A stretch of 64,000 bases of DNA, taken from NCBI GenBank assembly GCA_025345505.1, contig JANVCC010000076.1:6807577-6871576 (forward strand), read 5' to 3'. A program made the position numbers and the translations under genes. Below the pieces are notes generated by a model. The model had not been told where the DNA came from. It made no database searches and was given only the letters and a program-made list of their open reading frames with translations. Positions 37,610 to 49,152 of this stretch are shown piece after piece; position 1 is the stretch's first letter; every line of letters starts with the position of its first letter. This stretch comes from Todiramphus chloris collaris. Taxonomy: Eukaryota > Chordata > Aves > Coraciiformes > Alcedinidae.

Positions 37610-40600
37610 TGTGTGAGAAAGGCAGGACTCTCACTGAATATTGTGAGAACCTGAGAAAATCCCTCTGCCAGCAGCTTTTCAGCATCCACATAAACCCAAC
37701 TGGGCATCAAGTAAAAATAATAGCAAATGAAATGGATATTTGTTTTGAAATGTTAGTGTGTAACCTTATGATTTTGTGTGATAGGTCCATATCTAATACA
37801 GCTGCTATTTTAGTATCAGGATATTGTTTTGGAGGAGCAATAGGAAGGTACTACTGTATTTGCATATGCATACACATACCTGATACACTTTGGAAACATT
37901 TAGTATTAAAATAATCTGAGGTGCTAAAATAAAACCTAAACGTAGCTCTCACATCATTGTAGAAATTTTCATGCATCTTCACTAAGGCTACTTTCGTCCT
38001 CTTCCAGGTTAAAGTTTCTAGGTGTTAATCTGCTTACATACCTTAAGTAATAGCATCTTTAATTTAAATGGATGTATTCTGCAGAGATCAATGTCTTCCA
38101 CAACCTAATAACTTCTGAATGTAAGCCTCTGTCTGTGCAAAGAAAGGATTAAGTCCTATTCACCACTATGATAAATAGCTCATGAATAGTAGTAGCTTGA
38201 AAAGAAAACTGACTGATTACACTTTTTCTGCACTCTTTAGTGGATGATTGTTCATTCTGTTGCAGGGCAAGACATAATTATTCTGACCAAACATTTCCAG
38301 GTTTTGTCTCTATGCTGAGAAGCTTTCCTAAGCTTCACTAAAGCATAGCCAAAAGCTTATTAAGACACGTGAATAACAACAGTTAACTTAAGTGTGGGTT
38401 CAGGCAACGTTCAAACTGGATTTCAATTGTAACACCATCAAAGCTGAACTGGGAGTTACCTGTACTACACATCAGAAGCTTAAATGTGCTTCATAGTTTT
38501 CTATGAAATAATGATATTATTTATCATGTTTAATACATTTCAAGGTTATAGAAAAATATAGCAGCAATAAAAAGTCATAAACTGGTGAGATACAGTGCAC
38601 TCTATATTGTACAGTATATTGTTCAAAATTACTCCAAGAGGATAACAATAAGTCATAAGAAGGAATAGATTAAATGATCCAGAAAAATTAAGTTAGAGGT
38701 GCCCATCAACTCAAGTAGTCATTCTCAAAAAGAAATGTTAAATCTTTCCAGAAGTCAGTCTAAACCAAACTTTTTTCTCATTCAAAAAGATTAAATACTA
38801 AGTTATCTTTTTTTTTCCTTATTTTCTCCCTATACTCTGAGGCACAATATTAATTCTGTGCTATGATAAGAATGATATGCAAACTTAGGAATTTTTCTGA
38901 GAAGGCAAACTTGAGACTTTTTTACCTGCTCCCTATTCAGACGTATGTCCTCCTGGATTTAATATTCAGAATATGGATCCTGAAATCACAGCTGCTGCAG
39001 TGCACTGGTCTGTATTCGTATGTGTTCAGGCACCTTTAAACTGCATCACTTCTGAAAGAATGAAAAAGGTTTACCTATATGGTAAAAAAAAAAAAAAATC
39101 TATACAAAAACTATTGCTGAAGGAAAAATAATAACATAAAACTAAATAAGCAACAATTAAAAATGCAAATACATCTCATATTTCACAACACATTCAGAAG
39201 TAAAGTCATTATGATGTGACCAGAGTATTAACTCTTTAAAAATAAAGCCTAGGACATCTTGTTCACTTTTTTGTAACAGCCTTCATGTGTAGTAGTAAAT
39301 GAGTATTAGCAGTGGAGGATGTGAGTTATGTAGATGAAATTCTGGCCATATTTATGTCACTGGGAATTATTTGCGTGGTAATTTGATTTTAAAATCAGTT
39401 ATCCAATAATGTCATCCATGACATAATCTAATGCACATATGGGTTGCTCTTTTTTTCCACAAAACAAAAAACATCCTTAATATTTGGAGAATTTAATGTT
39501 TCCTTGGTATATAACTCAACCAGAAAACAAACATGGAAACTTCAATCAGTTCTTTGTCTTTGAGAATTTGTAGTATGGTCTTATCATGAGTTTTATTAAA
39601 TTGTAAAAATTTGCTGCAAATTTATTTGGAGAACTGTTAGCTTGGCTTTTGTATAAAAAGACAAGATAGAGCACTAGCAAATATGCTTTAGAAGATTAGC
39701 ATGCAGTGACAAGGGGACAGATTGAATGACCTACAGAAATGTAATCATCTGTAAATTTCGAGACATGCATAAGAAATTGTTGGGAGCATATATCTTCATT
39801 TCATATTTGGAAGAAATTATAACGTGTTATTGTTCAGAAAAACAAATGATATGCAGGTATTTAAGGGAATTTTTAAAGTATTCACAACTTAGTGAACTAT
39901 TCAAATGAATCAGTTCAGTGAAATAGACTGTAAAGAGCAAGAAAAAGCTAAATTAGTAAAACTATGCCTAAGGCAGATGTTTGGGGTTTTTTTCCTTTTA
40001 ACTTTGATCTATTCTATTGTCTGTGATTAGTGACAAAAAGAAACTTCTTGGGTTTTATTATGTGTTCTCCTCATCTTCACTTGATATGAAACTATCGATT
40101 TCATTGCAGGTAAAAGATGTTCTATTTACTATGTTAATGTTTGTTAGCTACATTTTTCTTGCATGGCTCAATACTCTGGTTTATAAAACACCAAAGGAGT
40201 TTTGTTGAGGGTATATGCACATCTGACTCCACACATCTGATCATGCTAGAGCAAATATTGGAACCATGAAGAACATGTTTCTTTGCTGTTTCTATTGTTC
40301 TTTAAACCAATCTAATGTAGAAATATAAATTAATAGAAGGCTTAGATTTTCCTTGGATGACTCAAAAAACCTAGTAAAAAATAGAGTAATACAAAGAAAG
40401 AGAAATTTTATCAGTGAAAACAAATTCCACAGAGGTCTAAGTTGAAGTCATCTCACTGGAGAAAAGTCAATGTGATACCTTTGAAAGGTATAACACACTT
40501 AAATTGAGCCTATTATCTACTGGGGCTCACTATCAGGTTCAGTAACAATATTTCAATATTGGTTTATTCCACAAATTCCCAAAACTTTGTCAGCCAATTA

Positions 40601-41892
40601 TCTGTCACATAATTATTTGTTTTGTCTATGTTCATTTGGTCAACAAAGAACAGATAGGAACACTGTTCCTCACCATAGGGCTAGGATGTTGGGCACAGCC
40701 TCACCAGCCAGGGTTTGTCCTGATGTCATAGTACAGACTATCCTAGCATTAAGTATTCTAACATGGATGTCCATATTGAGAATTCAGTAGAGATGGCTTG
40801 TTGTTAATATTTTAGTATACTAAAAATTAATTTATTGATCTATTAAATTGTGCATGATGCAACTTGCAGTCTTAGCCAGAATTCTTTTGTTTTCTTTTAA
40901 TAATTCTTGTTATTTTCTTTTATTAGTTACGGTCACGAGAAATATATATAAAAAAAAAATCTGAATATAAAAAATACTATGACCAGAATAAATTTCTAAT
41001 AGTTTATAGTCTTAAAGAGACTTTTTCATGGAGCTTTGGAAACCTCCTTGTATTTCAAAACAAATAGATTCTTCAAGGAGGAATGGAAGCTATCTAAAAC
41101 AGACTGCTTTGTAAATTTTCCATGTTTCTAGCAGCCTCTTACAGCAGTAGCCTTAATTTTTGTGATTCAGAACAGAGCTATGTGAATAAAGAGTTTTTAA
41201 GAATAGGTCTATTCATTGTGATACATGGCTATTGAAAGCTTGATTCCAAAGTAGAAATTGTTGTTACTTCCTGACACAGTACTGACGACATCCTGGTTTC
41301 TTTCATTCAGTGACACTTATTCTCGTACTTCCTCATAACTTGAAAACTAGCAAATTCAGGGGACTGTTAATTTTCACATGAGATGATTTTTCTGTTTCTG
41401 TACCGAGATGTTTTGATGGGGTCTTTGTTTTCAGGGAGGGGAAGGAAGAGGAATGAAACAAGTTCTTAGTTATATATTTAGCAAACACAGGTAAAGATTG
41501 GTGGATAAAGCATCTACACCAAAGGAAACAGAAAACTTGTTTTGGCAAAGGCCTAACAGACATTTGGTAGTTGCTGAAACCCTTATGATAATTCATTTCA
41601 GATGACTCATTTTGTGCTGCAACTTTAAGGAGAGCATTAGGCAGCATTGCAGTTTTCGTAGCTATTCAATTAATTTTTCATTTCTGATGAAAGGAGACAC
41701 ACTTATATGCTGACATGGTTACATTTAGTGATTGTACATTCTCACTGACATCTTGTGTAAACATGCTGTGTGTAAGCTGACATAAAATAATCTTTTCCTA
41801 TCCCTTTGTTTGATTCCATGCTCATCCCATTTTAAAACCCTGTGTCACCAAGTACACTGTTACTAAATAACAGAAGAGTCCTACAAATTGAA
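37610..41892. other. AT-rich non-coding DNA
   Basis: No supported gene. The frames at 37516-37710 (minus, overlapping the U3 flank) and 37609-37914 (plus) look non-coding. The 104-codon minus frame at 41333-41647 has no recognisable domain. A-runs lie near 39086. Confidence 0.55.
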
Positions 41893-42523
41893 TATTAGAT
41901 ATATTGGCCAGGAAGGCCAATGTTATTCTGGGATGCATGAAGAAGAGTGCGGCCAGCAGGTCGAGGGAGGTTCTCATCCCCCTCTACTCTGCATTAGTGA
42001 GACCACATCTGGAGTATTGTGTTCAGTTTTGGTCTCCCCAGTTCAAGAGGGACAGGGAAATACTAGACAGAGTCCAACAGAGAGCTACAAAGATGCTGAA
42101 GGGACTGGAACTTCTCTCTTATGAGGAAAGGCTGAGAGCTCTGGAGCTGTTCAGCCTGGAAAAGAGAAGCCTGAGAGGGGATCTTATTAATGTTTACAAA
42201 TATCTGAAGGGTGGGTGTCAAGTAGGAGGAGTCAGTCTCTTTTCAGTTGTGCCCTGTGATAGGATAAGAGGTAATGGTAGCAAGGTGAAACACAGGAAGT
42301 TCCACTACAACACGAGGAAAAACTTCTTCACTGTGAGAGTGACAGAGCACTGGAACAGGCTGCCCAGAGAGGCTGTGGAGTCGCCTTCTCTGGAGAATTT
42401 TAAGACCCATCTGGATCTGTTCCTGTGTGGCATGCCCTGGATGTTCCTGCACTGACAGAGGGGGTTGGACTCAATGATCTCCAGATGTCCCTTCCAACCC
42501 CTACCATTCTATGATTCTATGAT
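41893..42523 (+). mobile_element. CR1 LINE, 5'-truncated, well preserved
   Basis: This is the youngest-looking CR1 in the window. It starts inside ORF2 (GGCCAGGAAGGCCAATGTTA) and runs to a clean tail (CCATTCTATGATTCTATGAT). The 3' UTR contains GGTTGGACTCAATGATCTCC and GATGTCCCTTCCAACC. Family knowledge: full CR1 elements are several kb long, so about 630 bp means strong 5' truncation, the usual outcome of target-primed reverse transcription. Because it lacks the catalytic part of the reverse transcriptase it cannot move by itself. Confidence 0.96.
41904..42455 (+). pseudogene. CR1 ORF2 C-terminal fragment (183 codons open)
   Basis: This is the C-terminal end of the CR1 ORF2 protein, which in full-length elements carries an endonuclease and a reverse transcriptase. 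Visible family motifs are SREVLIPLYSALVRPHLEYC (about residues 20-39), the stretch around YEERLRALELFSLEKRSLRG (about 77-96), RGDLINVYKYLKGG, and [19 protein letters not shown] (about 147-165). The frame is uninterrupted for 183 codons, but the reverse transcriptase core and endonuclease are missing and the apparent start Met is internal. It therefore counts as a gene fragment. The intact frame suggests recent insertion rather than selection. Confidence 0.9.
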
Positions 42524-43579
42524 AGCACCCTATATATTAACTATCAGAAAAACCATTGCATGTGTGAGACAGAAGTAAATATAGCAGCATCCAGAAGCAA
42601 AAAGCTTTGAGCATCTTCTTCCTGCTCATGTTTTCCTTGGACACAGAATCTTTACAGAACTAGATATGAGTGGTGTGAGTTTATACTCATGGTGTTTTCT
42701 TCCATTCCAGTACATGTGAATTTTGCCCCCTCCCATTTTTTTGCCCTAGCTGGTACTCTTGAAAAAATGTTCCTGAAGGTTTCTGATCATAATTTCACTT
42801 GAACATATATTTAAAGTTTTTGAGACAAGATTGTCTCTTTGCAACCACAGACCTGGAAACTTCTATCAGCTTGAACTACAAACATCAGTAGATCCTATGC
42901 TTCTCTTTTTTTTCCCTGTTTCATTCATCTATATTCTATATTTCCCTATATTATTCTCTCTTGGAGCTTTCTGACTGCACTCTGGGAGAGGTACAAGACT
43001 GTTCTCCACAGCTTCATGTACTGAAACACAAATGTTAAATTGAAATCATAGCACCTACTCTAAATCAATGAAGGATAGTAAGCCATGTCTAATTCTAGCC
43101 AACAAACAGCAATTTCTTAAACTTTGTTGAAATTATATATAGTCCTGCAATATGACATTTTATTTCATATTATTTTCAGGTACATTTCAGAATCAAGTTT
43201 ACAGCTCAAACCAAAAAGAAGTGTCCTGTGATATTGTGCAGCTCATCACTGACAAAACTAAATGGCAAGTTACTGAAAATAGCTGTCATAGTACTCCCTT
43301 TATAGCAAGCCTTTGCTTTGAATGTCATCTAGCATTCTTAGCAATAACATCCTGTATGTGTTTTGATGAAAGATAGCAGAACTCAATTGTGCTGAATGAC
43401 CTTTTGAAAATAATGATTTGCGGCTTATTCATGGTGCCTACTGCTCTTAAAATTACTGGTAATCTTTGCATTGCTACCTCTGAACCTTCAATATTGCATT
43501 GATAAGTGTTTAAACGTGTACTGAAAATAATTTTTCCTGAGCAGTAGGACACCCTGAACTGATAGCAGATTTTATAGAC
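42524..43579. other. AT-rich non-coding DNA
   Basis: No gene is supported. A plus-strand frame at 43152-43376 follows an acceptor-like TATTTTCAG at 43180, but no good donor follows and the frame ends in a stop, so I did not call an exon. Confidence 0.5.
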
Positions 43580-44054
43580 TGTAGTGGGTCTGGCTGAGCT
43601 GCTTTTCCCCACCCAGCCCTCACGCTGCAGCACTGGGAGCTGGAGGGTGTTGATAACACACCCGTGTTATGACTGCCAGTGCTCACACGGCACCAGAGGC
43701 TGGGGGGGCAAGATGGGGGAGGGGGTACAGCCGACCTGAGCTGACCAGTGGGATATTCCATACCATATGACATCAACTCAGCTATAAAGGGAGAGGGCAG
43801 GAGGAGGATGGGGGGGGGGGGGCATTCTGCATTGTCCTCCAAGCGGCTGATACGTGTTCTGGAGCCCTGCTTCCTGGACTCGGCCCGACATTGCCTGCGG
43901 ATGGGAAGCAGAGAATAACATCTTATCTATCATAACCCACACCCCTTTGCTTTGCATCTTATTCTTTCCCTGTGTGCTGTGCTGAAGGGGGTCGGGGGGA
44001 GTGATAGAAGGGCTTGGTGGGCACCTGGTGCCGTGCCAGGGTCAACCCACCACA
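43580..44054 (+). mobile_element. solo ERV LTR (ERVL-like), well bounded
   Basis: It starts TGTAGTGGGTCTGGCTGAG and ends GGGTCAACCCACCACA, giving TG...CA ends with a short inverted repeat (TGTRGTGGGT/ACCCACCACA). Inside, GTGTTGATAACACAC, GGGATATTCCATACCATATG and GCTATAAAGG (TATA box, about 43780) set the plus orientation. CTGGAGCCCTGCTTCCTGG and the AATAACATCTTATC stretch follow. I know this layout from common bird ERVL-type LTRs. The 5' flank ends TAGAC; TAGGT follows directly, and TAGAC recurs four bases further on, so the target-site duplication is imperfect. No internal genes flank it. A 13-G run at 43810-43822 lies just downstream of the TATA box. Confidence 0.85.
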
Positions 44055-45434
44055 TAGGTAGACTTGGAAAGAATAAAGATGAGGGTGGAAAATCACCTTC
44101 CTCTTTTCACTTACCTTCCAGGATCAGATTTTACATTCCACTTTTTCCTGAATCAGCTACTATTGCACTCGGGGGATAATTTTCAAAAGGAAGAAATTTT
44201 TCAATTTCTTTAAAGAAAGCTGATCGAGAGAGTAATAATATCCACCAACTGAGATAACACAATGTTTTGAGGAAAAATAAACCAAAGCAAGGATTTCCAT
44301 AGGCCACTCCCAGTGCATGCAAATCAATATTCAGGAGAGAATTTGTCGCTGTAACTGAAAACATAGACTCCTGACCTCCATCTGGCATGGCAGCATTTTT
44401 CAACAATGCAATTTTCTTGATACTGCAATAATGTTAAAATATAATATTGGGTTCTTTCTTGTTGTTATTTTCATTCCTATTTATGACAATTTTCTGTTCT
44501 TCCTTTTTTTTTCAGTAAGAAGAGCTAGTGATTCATAATACAGACAGTAGGGTGAATATTTATTTAGTGAATTTGGAATAAGAATGATTCTATACATTCC
44601 CTGTTTGCATAAGACTTATTCCAGAACACAGACATTTTCTTCAGTGGTCAACATCAAAGACAGATCTTCACTTTAAATATGATTATATGCACAAAGAAGA
44701 AAAAACTGTTACATAATGCACATGACTTTGAATGACTTTTAGAATTCACACATCATATTTCTTTCTCTTTTTAAAGGATAATATTCTATTATTCTACATA
44801 ATACTATTTCTATATTACACCAAGGAATTATGTTCTTCATGCTTTTGAATTACTTTTTATACAGCATTTCCCCATCTTTCCACCACTTGTTAAGACTGTG
44901 TATGAGACAACACCTAGTAGATGCTTGTTGACATGATCACTATAGGAAGCAGCAGTAAATTCACCCCAAATACATATTCAGGTCTCTGGGGATACCTATG
45001 TACAAGTTCATGGGTGAAAGTCCCTATACTAAACCTCCTGAAACTAATTATTTCAGTTGAGTCAGAATTCCCTTTTGAGTCTGTCCAAATGAAGAAAGTG
45101 ATATAGAAAGAAATACACTGATAAAAAGTGTTTCAACTGGAGTAAATTCTGTGGCCTAATCTCTAATTTAATTGTTATTTATTAGGTGATGTCTCTTTGC
45201 TTAAACCCTCTTTAAGACTCTAGATTAATTTAAATTGTCGTAACTATTCCTCTCCACTTTCCATGAATGTGTAATATAAATAATGATTTTTAAACTATGA
45301 TCCAGAAGTGTACTTAAGCACCCTGTTGAAAGGGACAGTTCACCTGTATAAATTTAGGAGAAATTTTTAACATGCATTTAGAAATTCACAAGAAAATAAA
45401 CCCAAATAAGACACATTGCCTTAATCAAGCAACA
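44055..45434. other. AT-rich non-coding DNA with one open minus-strand frame
   Basis: The frame at 44131-44433 (minus) is open for about 100 codons and is described in the findings. Nothing else stands out. Confidence 0.5.
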
Positions 45435-45625
45435 TAAGAATTACAGAAATATAGAATCATTTATCTTGGAAGAGACCTTTAAGGTCACAGAGTCCAACCA
45501 TTAACCCAGCTTTGCTAAGTCCAGCACTAAACCATGTCCCTTAGCACCACATCTATACATCTTTTACATACTTCCAGGGATGGTGACTCCACCACTTCCC
45601 TGGGCAGCCTGTTCCAATGCTTGGA
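45435..45625 (-). mobile_element. CR1 LINE 3' end
   Basis: The plus strand shows the reverse of the CR1 end: ATAGAATCATTTATCTTGGA, GAGACCTTTAAGGTCACAGA, GTCCAACCATTAACCCAGC, AAACCATGTCCCTTAGCACC, GGGATGGTGACTCCACCAC and CCTGGGCAGCCTGTTCCAAT. It stops abruptly at about 45625. Confidence 0.92.
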
Positions 45626-46003
45626 CTTCTAACTTTGCTCTGCTGCCTACCATGAAACTTTTAATGTCTTGGCTAAAGGAAGAAAATATGCTTGGAATCA
45701 AATGTAGACTTTTATGGTAGGCAGCCAACAGATGCAGCAGTTTGTGGTCTCTTCTTCCTTGGGGTCTTCTTGATCTCATCAAGCTTTCTGGGCATTTTGC
45801 CTGGGATCTGAGAACTCCCTCAAACCCTCTGCAGGTTTCTGCTGCTAAGGTTAAGAATAAAGTAAGGATAGCTCTAGCAGTTCATAATGAACTCTGTCAG
45901 CTGTCCCTGATCAATGCTGACTTTGTTCCAGCTAACCCTTGATTGGGGAGGGTCAAGCACCTTTTGCCTGTAAAAGGGCCAGGCAGTTTATACAGCAGGG
46001 TGC
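45626..46003. other. unclassified block between CR1 and LTR remnants
   Basis: It is somewhat richer in GC than the neighbourhood, with words such as GTAAAAGGGCCAGG and GAATAAAGTAAGG that could belong to an LTR, but I cannot place it in a family. Two antiparallel open frames (45564-45782 minus, 45742-45942 plus) are not convincing. Confidence 0.35.
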
Positions 46004-46230
46004 TGTCATGGTTTAACCCTGGCTGGCGTCTAAGCCCTACACAGCCAATTGCTCCCTCCTTCCACAGTGGGATGGGGGAGAAAATTGTCCCTACACTAAT
46101 GTGAGAAGAACACAGAGCAAGCAGGAGGAGTTAGAAGACTTGGTGTAATCACAGGGCTATGACCTCATTGGGATAATGGAGGCATGGTAGGTGTCTATAA
46201 GAATGCTCTCTGGGCTGGTCTTTTTTGGTG
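46004..46230 (-). mobile_element. LTR remnant (ERVL-like 3' end)
   Basis: It begins TGTCATGGTTTAACCCTGGC and continues GCTCCCTCCTTCCACAGTGG and GATGGGGGAGAAAATTG. This is the reverse complement of the 3' end of a bird LTR I know well, hence minus orientation. After about 46090 the text departs from that family. The part at 46150-46215 (ACCTCATTGGGATAATGGAG, GTGTCTATAAGAATGC) may be a different LTR or a diverged U3. Confidence 0.65.
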
Positions 46231-47479
46231 GGATTTCAACTATGGTGCTGTTTGAGTTCACTGATACTTAATTTTTATGAGGGCCTTTGATCTTCTGAAA
46301 AACTGGTAACTGTACTAGATGGAAAATCTGAATATTTTCTTCCTGTAAGCAATTAAACGAATATATAATATTCACAATAATACTGGTTATTTTGCAACAA
46401 CGCTCATAGGGTTTTTGAATGGACTTACTAAAATCCCCACCTTGATGTGATATATTACGATATATTCTGTATGTTTTTCAAGTAAATCATTTGTGAACTA
46501 ATGTTTCTTAGATACTTATAGATGGATCAGTAAATTAAACAAAAAATAATCCCAAATTACTTATAAGGAAATAAACTGTATGTACAAACAGTAATACAAC
46601 AAACATACCTTTACTTACAATTTCAGTTCCAGTGCTATTTAAGCCAATGTCACATTGTAGACATGGTCTGTGTAGTGTAGGCTCTATGCTACTATAAAGA
46701 ATCAACATGGTGTATTATTGCAAATCAGGATGTTCAGGACTGTCATGGATATTGCTTTTGTCCATATATCAAAATATGGAGTGAATGGCATGATAAACTT
46801 TGGTTCTTTTCATGTTGCACCTTTCTTTTCCCTCTCTATGTGGCTGCTCCTTGAAATTATCATGTCTCATAATATCTGTCAATAGCAATGTCTAGGAAGA
46901 AGAATTTAAGTAAACAAATATTTCTGTAGGTGTTTTGTCCTAGCTTTACAGTTAGCATGAAGGTAGTTTGGGATAAATTGGAAGTGTGCTAAGAAGATGA
47001 GGCTTGTCACATAAGAGACACCTGATAGTGTAGAAAGGAGATATAAAAATATGCATTCTTCCTTATCCTTTGGCTAAAGGGAATTGGGTCATTCTAGCCA
47101 TTTAAAAAAAAAAAAAAGAAGAAAAATACTCTTTCAATTTGTAGCAAATTGGTTCTGCTATGAAATGATAAACGCATGTTCTCCATCTTCTTAGCTCTCA
47201 ATGAGCCAGCTGAGTTAGATAATGGCTACAGAATGGCTTTCAAGGAGATTTTGTTAGACGTTATCCTGCCATTTCACATGCAATTCTTCCTGTTTGTTCA
47301 AAACAAACAAGTAGGCTTTTAAGCAGAAGGGAAAAAAATCAATATCTGAATCCATTTCAGAATAAACTATACTTCCTTCTATGAAACCGAACTTTTTGGT
47401 TTTGGGTTTTTTTTTTCTATGACTCATATTGCTCCACAACAATCCTCAAGAAGCCTAATTCCAAGAACAGTTTCTTGCT
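46231..47479. other. AT-rich non-coding DNA
   Basis: No gene or repeat is recognised, except simple A/T runs (about 47103 and 47409). Confidence 0.55.
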
Positions 47480-47579
47480 NNNNNNNNNNNNNNNNNNNNN
47501 NNNNNNNNNNNNNNNNNNNNNNNNNNNNNNNNNNNNNNNNNNNNNNNNNNNNNNNNNNNNNNNNNNNNNNNNNNNNNNN
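47480..47579. other. assembly gap (100 N)
   Basis: Exactly 100 N, followed directly by 18 A (47580-47597). The missing sequence probably includes more poly(A). Frames crossing it (47417-47714) are meaningless. Confidence 0.97.
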
Positions 47580-47597
47580 AAAAAAAAAAAAAAAAAA

Positions 47598-48180
47598 GAA
47601 AAATGTCTCCAAGGTAAAGTTTCAAACAATTCGGAAGATATAAAATGCTTTAGAGGAAAAATACAATTGTTTCAAACATATCTATCCAATATAATGATGA
47701 AAATTAATTTTTGAGGCTTAAAACATAACAATTAGCATAACATTCAAAACATCAGTCATATATAAGGGAGGGTATGTACATATCATTAATGCTTTTTAAC
47801 CCAAAGGGATTTAAATATTTATAACCTTAAGTATATAATCTAGGAATGATTTAACACATATATTAATAGTTTACAGGCTTGGGAAATTATACTCTATTCT
47901 AAAATACCATTTTAACCAAAATGTCAAATACCAAGAATGAACAAAACATACAAACCAGATTATTTCTTTTCAATTTTATTTTTCTCTTTAACAAAGTATC
48001 AACTGCTTAAAAAAAATATAAACCAAGGGCCAAACTTCTGTCTTAAGCTGTGCTCAGACACAGACCACCAAAATTGATAAGAATTCCTAAGATACCTTGA
48101 GGTAGAGGGGAGAGTTAGGCCTAGATGTGTCTATTTATCACATTTAGTGGAAGGAGGAAGAAGCATGTTCTGATTAAGAT
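47598..48180. other. AT-rich non-coding DNA
   Basis: Nothing recognised. Confidence 0.5.
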
Positions 48181-48295
48181 GCTGGGTTGGGAGTTAAGCG
48201 ATCCAAGGTAAACATTTTGCTTTAGATTTCCCACATCATCTTCTGCAAATCATTTCAATGTTCTGGGTCTTTTCTTCCTCAGGAATGCAGGTTTT
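48181..48295 (+). repeat. ancient MIR-like SINE remnant
   Basis: GCTGGGTTGGGAGTTAAGCG is followed by TCTGCAAATCATTTCAATGT and TCTGGGTCTTTTCTTCCTCA. This matches the MIR order 'ggttc ... gcaagtcacttaacc ... tctgggcctcagtttcctca'. High divergence; judged by eye. Confidence 0.45.
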
Positions 48296-48544
48296 GCACT
48301 AGCAATACTGTTGCAGGGAATTGAGGTCCTAGAGATTTCATTTGCTATCTCTCAAATAATTGTGACAGTGGTGTTTCTTATCCTTGGTTTATGGGTTTTC
48401 ATTAATTCATATGCATGTATTTTTCTGGGGGGAAAAGTTGTAAATGTAGCACTACAGAATGTTGTTATATTGATTAATTGAATACAAGAGGCAACACAGT
48501 TGTTGGAGGAAGGCAAGTGTGCAGGAGGATAGGAAATAGAGGCT

Positions 48545-48645
48545 ACATTGCTCTTTTATGCTAGTATGTTCTGTGACCCTGGAAATCATTTTACTATTCT
48601 GTGCCTCTTCTTTTTTGACTCCATCTCTTATATTTAGAGAACAGA
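48545..48645 (+). repeat. ancient MIR-like SINE remnant, second copy
   Basis: CTGTGACCCTGGAAATCATT, then TTACTATTCTGTGCCTCTTC and a pyrimidine-rich tail, match the 'tgtgaccttgggcaagtcacttaacctctctgtgcctc' core. It lies about 360 bp from the previous copy, in the same orientation. Confidence 0.45.
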
Positions 48646-48885
48646 GTTTTCAGTACAGAGATTGTATCTTAATATTCATGTCCTTAGCATGGTTGTAATT
48701 TTCTTTACTGTGTTTTCTACATGCTTCTTAGAAAATAGAAAAAAAACAAAAAACCCACCAAAACATTTTACATAATCTTTTCTCCAGTTCTAGAGTTTTA
48801 CCTGCAATCAAGCATGCATTACAAAAAAAAAATTAAAACAGACCCATAATTATCCACTCTGCGGAAACAATTTCCATTGTCCATC

Positions 48886-49152
48886 CATAGGACAAGAGGA
48901 AATGGCCTCAAGTTGCACCAGGGGAGATTTAGGTTGGACAATAGTAAAAATGTCTTCACCAAAGGGTTTGTTAAGCCCTGGAACAGGCTGCCTAGGGAGG
49001 TGGTGGAGTCCCCATCCCTGGAGGTATTTAAAAGACATGTAGATGAGATGCTGAGGGACATGGTTTAGTGGTAGGACTGGCAGTGTTGGCTTGATAGTTG
49101 GACTTGATCTTGGAGGTCTTTTCCAACTGAAATGATTCTATGATTCTATCTA
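48886..49152 (+). mobile_element. CR1 LINE 3' end
   Basis: GGACAAGAGGAAATGGCCTC, AGATTTAGGTTGGACAATAG, GGAACAGGCTGCCTAGGGAG, GGAGTCCCCATCCCTGGAG and GGGACATGGTTTAGTGGTAG are present. The tail is ATGATTCTATGATTCTATC. The plus-strand frame 48877-49068 ([16 protein letters not shown] then [19 protein letters not shown]) is the ORF2 C-terminus, uninterrupted up to its stop. Confidence 0.94.

Noticed and set aside
37516..37710. Minus-strand frame next to the LTR, considered as an env remnant
   Set aside because: No polypurine tract precedes the LTR and I recognise no retroviral protein signature in it.
41333..41647. 104-codon minus-strand frame
   Set aside because: No domain, splice signal or context; within the range expected by chance over 64 kb.
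43152..43376. Plus-strand frame following an acceptor-like TATTTTCAG, possibly an exon
   Set aside because: No convincing GT donor follows, the frame runs into a stop, and there is no recognisable protein.
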